Counted from the first letter of the stretch, positions 11,801 through 24,628 are shown. The stretch is 64,000 bases of DNA from Spinacia oleracea (GCF_020520425.1 NC_079487.1:104876141-104940140), one strand, 5' to 3'. Numbers and translations are program-made. The notes: a model not told the origin generated them from the letters alone.

Positions 11801-14800
11801 CTTACCTTACTGACATACCATACCATTACCCTTGCACCTTTAATGAGGTTCCTGCCTGTGTCGGGGAGGGTAGGGTTCAAACCTTCTTAATCTGGTATAT
11901 ACAGCTTTAAAGATACAATTATGGCCTTATGGCCACAACTGCAAAGAGGTTATTTATGTTAGATACTTAGATGCTTGCTTTAGAAGACTTCTGCATGGCT
12001 TTACTACATTTTTATTGAAATATTCAATTCAGTCCACTGTATCTAAAGTTGATATGGACTCTTTCAACTTTCTTTTAAACAGATTCATTAGCTCTAGCTT
12101 CCTACTAACTTTATAACTAGTGAGGAGATTTGATGTGAAATTTGTAAATAATACAGAGTATAGTTGAGAACAATAAGTGATTCTACCTTGTACCAAACAT
12201 CATGTTGGATCCTGTATCCAGATTCCAGAGTGCTGACATTATACCATCAGTAGGGAGTAGGGCCAAAATTATTGCCTAAATTTCTTGGTAAACTTGAATT
12301 CTCGCGTATTGAATTTAAAGCAATTTTTACACTTTCTTTGATCACTTTACTCTTTCCCTTATTTTAGGTGTAATTAATTATATATTTTTTCAATGACTGA
12401 ATGAATGATCTTAGATTTCTCATTATCAACGACTGCTTATTACATCTTATGATTCTGGCTTGTTTTTTTTCCAGCTTGGAGGAGGTTATCTCTTTGGGTT
12501 GCCATTAGGATTTATTGCTGATTCAACTGGAGCCACAATTGGTGCTACCGCGGCTTTTCTTCTTGGAAGAACAGTAAGTTTCAGATGCCTCGTGCATGTC
12601 TGTCATTGCATACATGCTTGCTACTGGTTTTTTACGTTTCTATATGTTCTAATCATGATGTCCAAAAATATATGAGCTGTTAATATATTATTATTTTTTT
12701 GTTGTTTCAACTATTTTCAGATTGGAAAATCTTATGTCATTTCAAAGCTTAAAAACTACCCCAAGTTCCAGGCAGTTGCCATTGCTATTCAGAAATCGGG
12801 CTTTAAGGTAATGCTGCAACGAGATTAGTTTCAATTGATGCATAAATATGTAAACGCTTTTCTTTCTGTGTCATAGTTTGATTATTTGATGATGTGATGA
12901 GTAAGAAATTCTGCGAGCAATGTGATTTGGGAAATTGGTTAGTTGAAAAATATCGAGGGCTCTAGTGGTTTCAGTGTTATGATTTTTGAAGTAAGGAAAT
13001 TCTAGAACCATGGTTCAAAATCAGAATATCAGTTAGTTGTATGTCATCCACTCGTCCTTACTTCATGTGAAGGTGTCAGGTAGGCTGTGGAACCTGTATG
13101 GGAAGTTCATTTTTCCTCAGAAGGTATAATGTACCATTGCGTGTAAGGAGTCATTTGTTCATTTAAAATAACAGGGTAGCTTATTCAGTTTCTGTTAGTG
13201 TTGGGAGATATGACAGATATATGTTGAGATTTTGACTGGGACTTTTAGCAATATATTTCTTAATTGTCAACGGTACAAAATATATAGAAACGCTGTTACC
13301 GTAGTTACTGTAGTTGTTACATCGATAATATGTGGCTGTAAACAGTAACTTTATCTTCTAATAGAATAACAGGGTAGCTTTTGGCTTACCTAATAGCAGT
13401 TGTATTGATTGTAATTGTCAACCGTCACTTTTCTAGCTTTTGGCTTAATATATAGTTGAATGCTTTTCTGTAAGCAATTGGACCAACTGACTTGGTTCAT
13501 CTTTCTTGGGGTTTCTGCATCTATTTAAGATAGAACTTTGTTTTGAAAGTGTCTATTTCAGGATTATTGACTCAGGAATGGTTACTTCTAATGAGCCTCA
13601 AGTTGTATCTTTATAGGCATAATCAACAATGACTTTTTAAATAATCCGTATGATTACAAAAGTTTGGCTAGCCTTCTGTTTGCAAATCATGCAGTACCCA
13701 AGAAGTCTCCCTTTCCTGGTGCCATGATATTACCCAATGCCTTTACTTGGTTTGTTGCATGGGAAGAAATAAGTGGATTTGCAATGAAAAATGATACTAA
13801 ATGACTCATTAAACTACCGTCACATCTTTCTTGTTGTTAAGTAGCAGACCCATGTTGCATTTTTGGTCAGGGGTCAGTTGGACACAGAATCATCCTCTCT
13901 ATTATTTGAGGTTTTAGAGTTGCCTATAGTCAGCTGTTACATCGATAACATGTGGCTGTAAACAGTAACTTTATCTTCTAATAGAAACAGTGATTGTTCC
14001 CCGGAGTGGCAATTAGTTATGTGTTAGACCACATCGAACAAAAATTCCTGGGTGGTACGCCGTACGCTTCCCGTACTATACCTACAACTGAACCATTCTA
14101 CACATGGAACTTGTCCGGATTCATTAACGCAGTCACCTGAACATAGATTTTAGCACTATGCAAAGTCCTACCTTGGTAAATTTCACATACTCTGTTGTAA
14201 ATCAAATTACTTTACTTCTAAGATTGAATCACTGAAATGATAGAATATGCTTCACCCCTTTGCTACCTCTTTACAGTTGAAGCAGCTATTATGGAAAAGG
14301 GAATTGGTGGGCTATTGTTTTTGTTTGGGTCTTTCTTTTGGTGACTTAAGGAGTAGTAAGAATTGAATTTTACTGGATTTCATGACGGATGTAAATTTTT
14401 GGACTGCTGTTCAGAATCAACTATCTCTTTATGTGAAGATCGGATTGAAAATATACTGATACGGCGTATTCTTATTGCATTAGTCCAGTGGTAAATCACC
14501 ACCTAGCTCAAAAATATGTCTGTAAATCCAAACAAATACCCTTACCAGACACCAATCCCTAATATCTTGCACTTATAACTTGGATATTCTTCTTTTTCAA
14601 GAATTTTGTACAGATGAGAACATGACACATGTTATATGTTGCTTGTACTTTCTTGCTCTCCTTATGCTGGTACATCGTCACCCTTTTGAGAAATTAGTTA
14701 TAAGTAATGGTTTATCGTTTTCCCAAAAGAAATTGTTCCATTGTCAACCAGGCAGATGACTTTTTCTATGCCATGCCAAATGGAAACCAGACAAATGGCT

Positions 14801-16595
14801 GTGAATGGAGAGAGAGATCGAGAGAGTTCCATATTAAGATGTATCAAGATGTTCCAAGCTAATAAGTTAGTGTTAAGATGTTGGGTTTATGTTTTACATG
14901 ATGAATGAATACTTGAGTTGTTTACAATGAATAAATCTGCATATTTATAATATTAACTCTCTCTTTGGCAGATCGTTTTGCTGCTTCGACTCGTACCCCT
15001 CCTTCCATTCAACATGTTGAATTACCTCCTGTCTGTAACTCCTGTCAATTTGGGGGCTTACATCCTAGCTACTTGGTTGGGAATGATGGTATTGTATGCT
15101 GCTTCGTGATTGCTTTTTTCTTTTTATTTTTCCCTTTCCATCACCCCCTCCTCTTTTTCCCTTGTTTATATAACTCCTTAGAGGACGTTTATTGGTACAT
15201 GACTCTCAAATGAGCTCTCTTCTCTCTCTCTTTATACCATTATCTCTCAACAAGACACTCTCAAGAGCTCCTCCAAAAACAACCAACATTGATGAGTTTT
15301 CAGAAGAGCTCTTCAAACACTTTTTCACTATTTGGTGGTTCCCATAAATGGAGAGCCATGTCCACACATGTCGCAAAGATGGATGCTCATCCAGATTATT
15401 GGCATGTCCTGGCCAAGAGCCATGCTCAAGTGGCTCTCCACGAAGAGCTACTCAAGAGCCCCGATATTGGGGTAGAGTTGGCTCTTGATTTTCTCTCTCC
15501 TTGGAGAGCCACTCTAAGAGCCCCAATGTACATGCTCCTATGTTGTTGTTCTATTTTCTTGTAGAAGAAGGGAGTGCTACTTCTTTTTAAATGCTAACAA
15601 TCAGCATGTTTTTTTTTTCATTGCAGCCAATCACATTTGCTTTCGTATACGTTGGAACTACATTGAAAGACCTTTCTGATGTCACTCACGGATGGAATGA
15701 GGTTTCAACAGCTAGATTGGTAAGTGCTGAGCCTGACAGTTTATTTATTTAGCCTATCTGGTCTACATGTTCTAACTAGAAAATGGGTTGATTAGTTACT
15801 CTTATTAAGCTCATACTGCTGAGAGTACACATAGCAAACAAATGACATGTTCAATGGTGTCAATGACTAACATGGTTGTGCACTCGTGGTAGGACTCCCC
15901 ATGGTGTTCTGTCCATACTATTTAGCAAATCTTCACTAGTATGACTCGACTCGCGCATAAATCTAATTTCCGTTCAAAACCTCTATCATTATCAGTCCGC
16001 TCTAGTCTACAGTTCCCTCTAAACATAACTGACAAGTTTCACTCCTCTTGGTTGTATGCATACCCCCTTTCCTCCTCTTCTTTCCTTTTCTCTGAATCTT
16101 GTTTTCACCTCTTGTATGCATGGAACATTTAAGAAAGGTAGTTTTAAAAGATTTACCATTCCTCAAAAGAGGAACATAATGTTTCAGTGGTGCAGATTTC
16201 TTGGGTTCGTTCTTCTAATTGCTTTCACATGGATAACACCACTGAACTTGCTGTGCTGGCATATCTGATCTGAAATTCATTTGTTATCTTGTTGTTGCAG
16301 GGTTTTATTGGATTGGGTCTAATTGTATCTGGTGAGTCATTTACTAGCTATATTTCTTGTATATTTTTTTGTTTAATGTCATACCAGAAATTAACACTCT
16401 TTTGCATCTTACTTGGCAGTGGTGCTTATTATGTCTATAACCAGAATTGCTAAAGCATCGCTGGACAAAGCCTTAGCTGAAAATGCTGATGTTGAGTGTA
16501 TTTTGGCTTCAGACGAAGCATCAAAACTTCCCACTGTAAAGGAGTCCCCTTCAGATTTTTGGCAACCTCTCGTTATCAAAATTGATCCATCCTGA
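5870..16595 (+). CDS. TVP38/TMEM64-family (SNARE-associated Golgi, DedA) membrane protein, nine exons
   Basis: Exons: 5870-6064, 8662-8723, 10043-10097, 12475-12573, 12721-12807, 14972-15088, 15627-15719, 16301-16331, 16420-16595. All internal junctions are GT-AG and the pieces join to 915 nt (304 residues plus stop). Family signatures run in order: a hydrophobic segment near residues 45-60 (LAFVLIFIGFLSLLYSLP); LKDFLLWVKEDLGPWGPVVL; AYIPLTVLAVPASVLTLGGG; GATIGATAAFLLGRTIGKSY; LLLRLVPLLPFNMLNYLLSV; TFAFVYVGTTLKDLSDVTHG; and a C-terminal helix. It ends ...PLVIKIDPS. In this family the conserved block sits in the membrane, often at Golgi or ER, and is linked to lipid or membrane trafficking. 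The exact substrate is unknown. The start is the weak point: the open frame of exon 1 has no ATG. The first codon given (TTG at 5870) marks the possible start region, and a stop lies in frame at 5810. An upstream exon, a non-AUG start or a start-codon mutation are all possible. Introns 2, 6 and others contain repeats. Confidence 0.9.
9250..9627. mobile_element. Stowaway-like MITE in intron 2 of the TVP38-like gene
   Basis: The ends are inverted repeats: TACTTCCTCAGTCCCTTTTT at the left and, at the right, AAAAGGGACGGAGGGAGTA. Both end on TA. The element is about 378 bp, AT-rich and non-coding. It is homologous, in the opposite orientation, to the element at 58246-59018, which lets the Helitron inside the latter be delimited. 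Confidence 0.8.
15191..15545. repeat. Repeat-rich insertion in intron 6 with many GAGCTCT/AAGAGCC words
   Basis: Within intron 6 this segment has many short copies, in both orientations, of AAGAGCC/GGCTCTT, AGAGCCAC and GAGCTC. The outer parts contain ATTGGTACATG and its rough inverse near CCAATGTACATGC. Dense subterminal repeats in both orientations suggest a non-autonomous DNA transposon. An open frame at 15289-15564 matches nothing I know and is not supported as a gene. Boundaries and superfamily are uncertain. Confidence 0.4.
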
Positions 16596-17575
16596 GAAGA
16601 TTTTGAGCAATAACTGACATGTATATACTCATTTGAGTCTTGCAACAGTAGGTTTCAATTGAACTAGAAACTTTTGAAAAGATTGCAGATAAAAGAAGGG
16701 GTAAGCGGAGGGCCGGAAGGGTTAAGCGCAAAGAGTAAAATTTTGTATCATTGTTTCTATTTTCCTGCATCTAGTTTCCTTGTATAGTCTTGCAATTTCA
16801 TGCACTATTTTCATACATATTAGTTACTTAGACGAATCAAGTACGGAGAAGAACGCAGATGTATGTTTGTATTGCTCTTGTTATAGATCAAGAAGCTTCT
16901 AAGATTAGGTGTAATGCACTTTTTGTACTATAGTAACTCGATCTTTGCTTAGCACAGTTTCTTTGTATCTTTTGTGTTCTATGCTGGGTTTTTTATGGCA
17001 ATTTTTTGTTTGTTTCGTTTCTTGCATCTGACGAACTTGCCTGATTTGCTGATTTTAGTTAGTTTAAGCCAACTCAAATTGGTGACAAATGAAACATAAA
17101 GTCTGAGTCGGTCAAAGCGATTCATAAACTCCGTAGTTAAAATCCTTTTGCTTGCTTGAGATGAAAAGAGGGACTTTAGAACAAGCTCTATAAGAAAGAT
17201 GATATCCTTCCAATTCTTTGCTAACAAGCAAAAAGAGTGTCTCAACTAACAATTCATTTGGAGTTAGAAGGTTAGTACTAAATCAAGAAACCACGGCTAT
17301 TTTCACTACGACTAATATGCCAAAAACTATTTCAGTCCATAGCTCCAAAAAAAACCTATCCCAAACCAAACTCATAACAGTTAATAACTTGCATACCATT
17401 TTCTTTTCTGAGGCGCCATTACTGCGACACATGAGTACCAGGACTTGAAATCTACCAAAATAGTGAACAAGTTCTTTCGGTTGCACGTGGAAGTGATCTT
17501 ATTTACACAACTTTACTACCTATATGCAAGTATGCAACAAGTATGTTTGAATAACTTAATCATGACATTGAAAGT
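16596..17575. other. Convergent intergenic region (3' ends of the TVP38-like and bHLH genes)
   Basis: This is the space between the stop codon of the plus-strand gene and the stop codon of the minus-strand bHLH gene. It should hold both 3'-UTRs and polyadenylation sites. No coding exon, inverted-repeat element or RNA gene was recognised. Confidence 0.5.
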
Positions 17576-20500
17576 CTACACTTTGTTGCATAGTAGCGCA
17601 TTGCTGAAAGCCATAGGAACCGCATACAGGCCTTTACTCTCGAAAAGTTTATGTGCTTCAGCTGGATTCTCCTGTAGTAAGCTTTCAAGATTTTCTTCAA
17701 GAGACTCAACAAAAAGTTGTTCATGTGGTTGCTGACCCTGTCATTCATCACATTATTATTATAATTTATAATATATATATATATAATGATATAAACAGAC
17801 AAAATCCTGCTTGAAAAAAAGGCAGAAATTACTGGGCACCTCGTTGAATTTTGAAGGACCAGAGCTTGAATCACCTCCCAGTCTGCTTCTGCTCAATTCC
17901 TGGTTGTTACATTTCAGGTTTAATTTCCAGGAAGATTTGCATGGGTGTGCAGTATGTATGAATATGAGAGTGCATGTGAATTATGATATTCAGTCAAAGA
18001 AATACCTTGAGTTGAAGTTGTAAATACTTGATATGACCGATGACATCTTGCACAATTGATTCTTGGTTGCCTCTTTTATCCTGCACCATCCACAACAGAA
18101 GCAAAAACAATATTCAACAGATATTAAACACTACTCCCTCTGTTCCTTTATGTTCTTCCCGTTTGGGAAATGGTGTGGAAATTAAGAAAATGGAATCTTG
18201 TAATGATTGGGTGTAAGAATAATGATTGAATGTAAGAGAAAGTAATAAAGTAGTAAAGGAAAGTAATAAAGAAATGAAGGAGAGAGAAGATATTTTTAAT
18301 AAAGTAATAAAAAATCATAAAAGTGGGGTTGGGTGGGTGAATAGGGAAATGTGAATGAATTAAAAAAGGATGGTGGAGAATTTTATGGTAAAAAGGTATG
18401 TCCAAAAAAGGAAATGGGAAGAACATATAGGAACGCCCGAAATAGAAACGGGAAGAACAAAAAGGAATGGAGGGAGTACAAAGCAAGTTACAAATATTTT
18501 AGCACCAAAACAGAACAATGACATACGAAGTATTATATCAATGACGTAAGGTAAGATGTATGAAGCCTAACAAAAGCAGCTGAACATCATTCACAGAAAT
18601 CAGTCTAATGGCAAACTGATTTAATTTCCAAAGAGAACTCAATTAAGGGATTTATTTATATTATAATTGGAATGCAGAAGTAATTAGAACTTACGGAAGT
18701 CAAGGAACTAAAGAAACAAACCATACATACCTTACTAAGCTTGCTCTAATCTAGTCAAGCATCACCATATTTGTTAAGAAGTATCTAAGTATCAGCTTAC
18801 ATCGCCATTATTTTTATTTTGAAGGACTTACATCATCACTATTACAATAGTCAATAGAACAGAAAGTCGAGCTGGAAACTTTTAGAAAACACCTCTCTAC
18901 TAGTATCCCTTTTCTGCTACCCTCTCCACAAATCTGTCCTTTTCTTCCGTCTATCCTTTCCACCAATTGTACACATGTAACCCCTCCCCAGGGGGAAAAG
19001 GCAAACCAATAAACAAGAAAAAAGTCCTCCAAAAACTTGCAAAACCAGGAAATTATATTCAAAAAGATGTTAAAGCAAACTGTAGTTATAGAAAAAATGC
19101 CAAATAAGTGCAACAGAACACATAAATTCAATCTAGAGAATCAGTAATCACCTTCAAGGCTGGGGGAAGGAGAGCCTGCAGAGCTTGCACCCTTTGACTG
19201 ACAATGTATCTACGGCGCTGCGCAAAGGGGTGAAGTTAGTAACCCAAAGTACACGTCACAACATTTAGTAAACTGAAATTAGGTAAACAAACTGGAAGTT
19301 ACTCTCTGTCAAGGTGGAAAAGGAGCTAAATGCAAAACTTAAATGAAGTTAGCACAACAGAAGAGAGAGAAAAACTTCAATGTGAAAGAATACGAGGTGT
19401 GAGAACTTTGGAAATTAAGAATTAGTCCCATGAGTCCGTATTTGAACTCAAACACTAGTCCCATGACTCCATGACTCCTAACTTTCAAACAGGGAAACAA
19501 AACTGTATAACCAACTGAGTAGACCTTTAATGCATCATTCAACAGCGTCAAAGATATTTTGAGAATTTTCGAAGAACAGACTTTAAGTGAGTACATAAGC
19601 ATTATTGTTATTAGTTATTTTTCTGCCGTGGGGAGGGCACGGGGTGGGGAATCCTTAACTAGTGGGAAATGTTTCAACAGACCATCTATTCTGAAATATC
19701 TCAAAATGAATGCTAAAACTTCTTTCAGTGATAGTATAATACAAAGTATACAATTTATATTATTGATCGAAGAGTCTACAAAGCAATCTGACTTACACTT
19801 TCAGCTCCTCTTGCCCGTTCTCTGTTAGTTCTGGTCTCACTCCTCAAGGTTTCCGGGGCAACATCAGATGTATCAGCCTCTCCCTTCAAAGCTGACAGAT
19901 ATACAGGAGTGTTGTTCACGTTTACTGGTTGTACTGGAAAAGCAGGACTCTGCTGCATATGTGTAATTTCGCAAACAAGATCAACCACACTTGAAAAAAT
20001 AAATAAAATACAAGACAATATTAGATAAACATGACAAGAATAAGCTAAAGTAGGTTGTGGAAAAGGTAAGTAGGAATTTTTCACCTCAGCGTATTGACAG
20101 TCTGTATCCATAAATGAAATAGGTTCTTCCTTGGGCATCCATTGACTCAACTGCTGAATTGAAGACAATTAATGCTTGAATTTTAACTTCCAAATACTTT
20201 TGAACATGCATATAAGCATCAATGGTGTAATTAGACAATCGAAATAGAACAGAATTCCTAGAAGAAGAAATCTCACCACTAAATTATCTAGTCCCCCATT
20301 CCTGCTTCTCTCCTGTGGCCCATAGAATGTTAGTCCTGATCTTTCAACTGAACTGTCATAGTTCTTCGATTCCATATGATGGATCAGTGGTGGAAGAGGA
20401 TTCTGGTTGAAAATTCCAGCCAATGCATCAGTTTGTGTGTTCTCAGTAACATCATATGTTGCGTTCATCTGGACTTCAGATAATCCACTAGCAGCTAGAC

Positions 20501-20615
20501 TTGTATCTCCATACCAGCATTGACTCTCCATCATATCACTGGTCTGATACACAGGAAAAGGTGGAAGACTTCCATTGTTGTAGTTAGCACCAGTGAAAGG
20601 CTCGCTATAGACCAT
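17576..20615 (-). CDS. bHLH-type transcription factor with degenerate basic region (LRL/UNE12-like), seven coding exons
   Basis: Exons, 5' to 3' on the minus strand: 20277-20615, 20085-20150, 19797-19952, 19152-19217, 18006-18080, 17840-17899, 17576-17737. They join to 924 nt (307 residues plus stop). The start MVYSEPFTGANYNN is at 20615. A long, low-complexity N-terminus is followed by the helix-loop-helix: YIVSQRVQALQALLPPALK (helix 1), a loop with DKRGNQ, then SIVQDVIGHIKYLQLQLKEL (helix 2) and SRSRLGGD. The C-terminus has GLYAVPMAFSNALL, which resembles the conserved tail of LRL/UNE12-type bHLH proteins. The basic region reads RARGAESRRR and lacks the usual His-Glu-Arg DNA-contact set, so E-box binding may be weakened. 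It could act as a dimer partner. The donor between the last two exons (GAG|GTGCCC) is less typical but is the only one found that keeps the frame. Acceptor choice before 19952 could differ by one codon. Confidence 0.85.
18132..18478. mobile_element. Stowaway-like MITE in an intron of the bHLH gene
   Basis: The inverted ends are TACTCCCTCTGTTCCTTTAT at the left and AAAAGGAATGGAGGGAGTA at the right, with TA at both edges. About 347 bp, non-coding. It lies in the intron between the exons ending at 18080 and starting at 19152. The same family recurs at the right edge of the window (63681 onward), sharing the internal phrase AATGATTGGGTGTAAGAATA. Confidence 0.8.
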
Positions 20616-20844
20616 TGTTATCCCAATCACAAACAGAACTTATTTCTGGTTCTTTGCTGCAGCCAAAAATCAGGTAAGCTAGTATTATCAGAACATGATA
20701 GAAAAATGAGGGAAACACTTACAGTTGATTCAAATATATGAAAGAGTTTTGTAGTGCAGAAATCATTGTGAGTTCTAGTAAACCATCGTAGTAGATAAAC
20801 AAAATGAATTAATCAACTTACACAGAAGAGTCTCTATCTTCAAT

Positions 20845-21538
20845 GATTTCTAGAATAACAAACTATTCCAAGAAATGTGATTCTTAAGAAGGAAATAACT
20901 CGAAATAGAGCAAGCTTTTTTCTGAACTAGTGCAACATATATTTAACAGAAATTCAACTATTAACACTGTTGTTTCACGTTGACATCTCTATCCACATAT
21001 ACACATTGCACCTTCAGGAAAAAGGTTCAGAACCCTGAAACTGCATTTGACGACTTAGGAGTCAGACTTCCTAAGTTGCATTGATTCTCATTGATAATGA
21101 ACAACAACAAAAACACAAGCATCAAAACACTAACGTCTGTTGATAATACAGCCAGAAACCATGAATGCGTGCACTAAATGTTTTGGCAAATATTTTGCCA
21201 TTAATATAAACTAAACTAACTATCAAACCAAAAAACAAAACTAAACGAACTATCAAACCAAAAAACAAAACTAAACTATTGGGCAGTCTAGTATGATTGC
21301 CATATAAGAATTAGATCATAGGTTCCCTGGTAAAAAGTGAGACAAGTTGAAACTGAGTGAGACATCCCCCCAAACAAGTTCAAAGCACAAACTCCCCAGT
21401 GTATCTCCCAACATCAGTGAGGTACTGAGGGCTAGCGCCAATCCAACAAGCACACAAAATGAAGGGCATTGTATTATTGTACATTTGCAAATACATTGTC
21501 ACGCATTATAGCAGTAAATCATATGGAATTCAAAGAGA
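20845..21538. repeat. Duplicated upstream segment, copy A
   Basis: Aligns by eye along most of its length with 27412-28085 in the same orientation. Shared words include GAGCAAG...TTTTTTCTGAACTAGTG, CACCTTCAGGAAAAA, CTGAAACTGCATTTGA, AGACTTCCTAAGTTGCATT and AATGAAGGGCATTGTAT. Copy A has about 40 extra bases near 21310-21355 that copy B lacks. No ORF. It lies about 230 bp upstream of the bHLH start codon. Confidence 0.9.
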
Positions 21539-22232
21539 ATCCATAAAAAGGGGGCACTCTCGACCATTCAAATTTAAAGGTACAATCTGAATACAAAACT
21601 TTGAGACTTAACCAGTACATAATACACAAAAGTCGACACTCCAAATTAAAGCAACTTCAAAGGTCGCTTAATAAACGTTGCAATAAGCATAAAACCATGA
21701 TTTAAGATCACATAAAACTTCATATAACCACTCTACAAACGCTAAATTATCGACAAAATATTATGAACATAATCATGTACGAAGTACCCACCTACAAAAT
21801 TATAACCCCAAAAACTGCTAGAACAACAATATCAATCTCAACTTCGCGTTAATATAGAAACAAACAAATTGGGGGGAAAGGAAACTTAAAACATGCATTT
21901 TTCTCATATCCTGCCAATTTTCAGGTCCATTTTCCAATAAACTTAGCAAAAATGGCCAAATCTTAACTAAAGCCAAAACAAATAAAAAATTGAAACAAAA
22001 TATACCATATGATGTGCCAACTACAATACTTCTAACGAACTGTTATTTATTTAAAATATTTTCGATTATTAAAAACATTAATCGGACAAAGAACATCTTT
22101 TTATTAGTTAATCTGATTATATAACCCAAGCAATTCATACCCACAAAACAACCATATTATAATGCTCGAACTAATAGATTTGAGTAAAAGTATTGTAGGC
22201 CAAAAAAATGGAACTTTTTAGTAAATGCTACA

Positions 22233-22233
22233 C

Positions 22234-22271
<38 letters not shown>
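22233..22271. repeat. (AAC)n microsatellite
   Basis: A run of ACAACAACAAC repeats, about 13 units, lies in the leader or upstream region of the bHLH gene. It is read as non-coding. Confidence 0.9.
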
Positions 22272-22780
22272 TGATGTAATTTGAACAAGGAAATGTAAGA
22301 AACATGTAAATGTAAAGGAAATTCAGAAAATTCAGAGAAATGGTTACTCACAGACTCACAGTGTCACAGAGGAGAAGGAAATTTGGTTAGGGTTTGTTCG
22401 AGTTGAGAGTAAAACGTGACGAGTGAAGTGAGTGAGTGACTCTGATTTTGCTATGAGCGTAACGTTGTTCACCGCCTGGCAGAGTGGGTATACTATGTTT
22501 CACGTACTCCGTACGGCACACCGTACACGTAAGGTATCAAGCGAGTCGGTCGGGTTTTAGTTTATTCAAAGCGTTTCAAGTTCGGATTATTTTTGGATTG
22601 ATAATTTTCGGATTCAAATGTTCATGTCCTAAAGATTTTAAATTTGGATCGAACTAGTGGGTTGAGATTTTAGAAAGCTTTTTTATTCATTTTAATTTCA
22701 AAATTTTGGGTTTTTTTTAAGGTAAAATTAATTTAGTTATAAATAGTCATAACATCTACTACTATAATTTACAAGACAAA

Positions 22781-23310
22781 TATTCCCTCTCTATTTAATT
22801 AGGAGTCACATGTTAACCGACACGTGTATTAAGGAAAAGGAGGTTGAATCTAATAAAAATAATAAAATAAGTGGGGAAGAGAGTAATAAACAAATAGAAA
22901 AAATATGACGGAAAAAAAATATTTTAATCAAAGTGGAGGGAGTTATAGTAGCGGTGGTCCCTAGAAAATCATATATACTCCCTCCGTCCCTTAATACTTT
23001 GACCCTATTTTATTTATAGTATAAGTAAACAAAGGTTAGAATATAATATATTGTTGGCTTCATGTAAATATATATTTTCAAAATATTAATATTTTTATAA
23101 GTTTTGATAATATGTCGTTAAAGATACTGGTGGTCAAATTTGTGCATTGGTAAGCGTGTCCAATCAAAACGGTGTGAGTATTAAGGAACTGATGGAGTAT
23201 TAAATAATTAGAAGGTGGGGTAGAAAAGTTACTAAAAATAGAAGTGTGTCTCCTAATGAAATACGGTCGAAAATGGTAAGTCTGACTTCTAAAAAAATAC
23301 GGAGGGAGTA
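22781..23310. mobile_element. MITE interrupted by a second MITE (outer element)
   Basis: The left part (TATTCCCTCTCTATTTAATT, then GAGTCACATGTTAACCGACA) and the right part (to ATACGGAGGGAGTA) match in order the two halves of the uninterrupted element at 49852-50115. Shared words include GGTTGAATCTAATAAAAATA and AGTTACTAAAAATAGAAGTG. The halves are separated here by an unrelated element at 22976-23199. Confidence 0.8.
22976..23199. mobile_element. Stowaway-like MITE nested in the 22.8-kb MITE
   Basis: About 224 bp with inverted ends TACTCCCTCCGTCCCTTAAT and ATTAAGGAACTGATGGAGTA, TA at the edges. It resembles the families at 29162 and 29575 in its TIR and in the internal phrase GTGCATTGG. Confidence 0.75.
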
Positions 23311-23632
23311 TAAATTTTCAAAATTAGTTTTTCATCCTAACTCTTCTAACCAAACATTCTCAACAATAGCGGATATTAGGCGGTTTTCAGTTCATTTTAA
23401 AAAAATTTACTTAATTTCAGTTTATTTTTCATTAATTTTCAAGTAGTGATCTAATTACTACAATTTTTGGATTCATCAGTGACTCCCATTAGCTAAAAAG
23501 TTCTTTTTCTCCCAATTGACCTTACATAACCAAACATCCCAAAGATCTTTATTGGGTCGGCCTTTCTTGAAAATTATTATGTACATCCAGATGGACTGTG
23601 TACTCGATGGTATTTTTATATCTATTGGTGAT

Positions 23633-24179
23633 TAGACCTGTCAAAAATCGATCCGACCCGAAAACCGACCCGAACCCGACCCGAAAATACTGGGTCCTGA
23701 ACAAGATTTTGTGACCCGTAACCCGATTTTATCCGAACCCGAGCAACCCGAAAAGTAATGGGTCAAAACCCGACCGAACCCGTTTTGGACTCGACCGATT
23801 GAAAATCGTTGTATTTATAGTAATAAATGTGATTATGAGAAAATTTAAGCATAATAAACACGCTGTTTTTACTATTATTGTGTGTAATATGATTTTGATT
23901 TGAATTATACGTCATTTTATGGTTGAATTTGACTAAATATAAACTAGTGTAGGAAAATTTGTTAATTTGTGCCCATATTTTGTATATTTATCACCTAAAT
24001 TAATGAAAATATAATGCGCGTTTTAAAATCTCTCAACCCGTTGGGTCGACCCGAACCCGAAAGTTCTGGGTCTTGAACAAGCATTTGTAAACCCGAACCC
24101 GAAAGTGACCGACCCGATCTAACCCGAACCCACAAATAATTTTTTACAACCCGACCCGACCGACCCGTTTGACAGGTCT
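23633..24179. mobile_element. Mutator-type MITE with (A)CCCGA-rich arms
   Basis: The ends are inverted: AGACCTGTCAAA at the left and TTTGACAGGTCT at the right. The sequence ATTGGTGAT is directly repeated outside at 23624-23632 and 24180-24188, a 9-bp duplication as made by Mutator-like transposases. Inside, both arms carry many CCCGAACCCGACCCG words, which read out as meaningless Pro/Arg/Thr-rich peptides. The central part is AT-rich. No transposase ORF. Confidence 0.8.
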
Positions 24180-24628
24180 ATTGGTGATCCATATCACATT
24201 TGTTCTTCACATATAAAGTACTAGTATGTGCATCTTACTAGTAATTATGTTCAATCTCCACCAGTAAATATTTAAATATAAACTTTGAAATGAGCTTCGA
24301 TTTTCTAAGGCTTGTTTGCACCTTTACATGGCATGCGCCAATTCATGTAAATTGCTCTAAGATAACTTTCATTATTTCATCAGATCCTCCAAACTTACCT
24401 CAAAGCCACTTAGCTTACGCTCCCTCTCTTCATTATGCAACATCAAAAATCTTCTCATCAATCTTTTCCTATGCATGTTATAAGTTGAATCAACACAGAC
24501 CAGGAAAGATTACAGAAATAATTAGAGCAAAAAATCCAAATGCCAATTGTATGATCACTCTGGTTTGCTAAAACCCAGAACGCAAAATTTACAAGTTTGA
24601 CACCCACGATATGAAAAATAAAAAGTCC

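Larger units (their letters stand above)
20616..22440 (-). promoter_or_regulatory. 5'-UTR intron and upstream exon region of the bHLH gene
   Basis: Immediately upstream of the ATG there is an acceptor-like TTTTGGCTGCAG (minus strand, near 20660). Further up, near 22340-22400, a leader-like stretch containing AACCCTAACC and TTCTCCTCTGTG ends in donor-like GTAACC. This fits a 5'-UTR exon separated from the coding start by an intron of about 1.7 kb. The model is inferred from splice-like sites only. The intron includes the segment at 20845-21538, which is homologous to one upstream of the next gene. Confidence 0.45.

Noticed and set aside
12460-12675. Single-exon ORF containing LGGGYLFGLPLGFIADS
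   Set aside because: It is exon 4 of the TVP38-like gene plus intron read-through, not a separate gene.
22233-22271. CRISPR-like regular repeat
   Set aside because: A simple AAC microsatellite in plant DNA. No spacer structure is present anywhere in the window.
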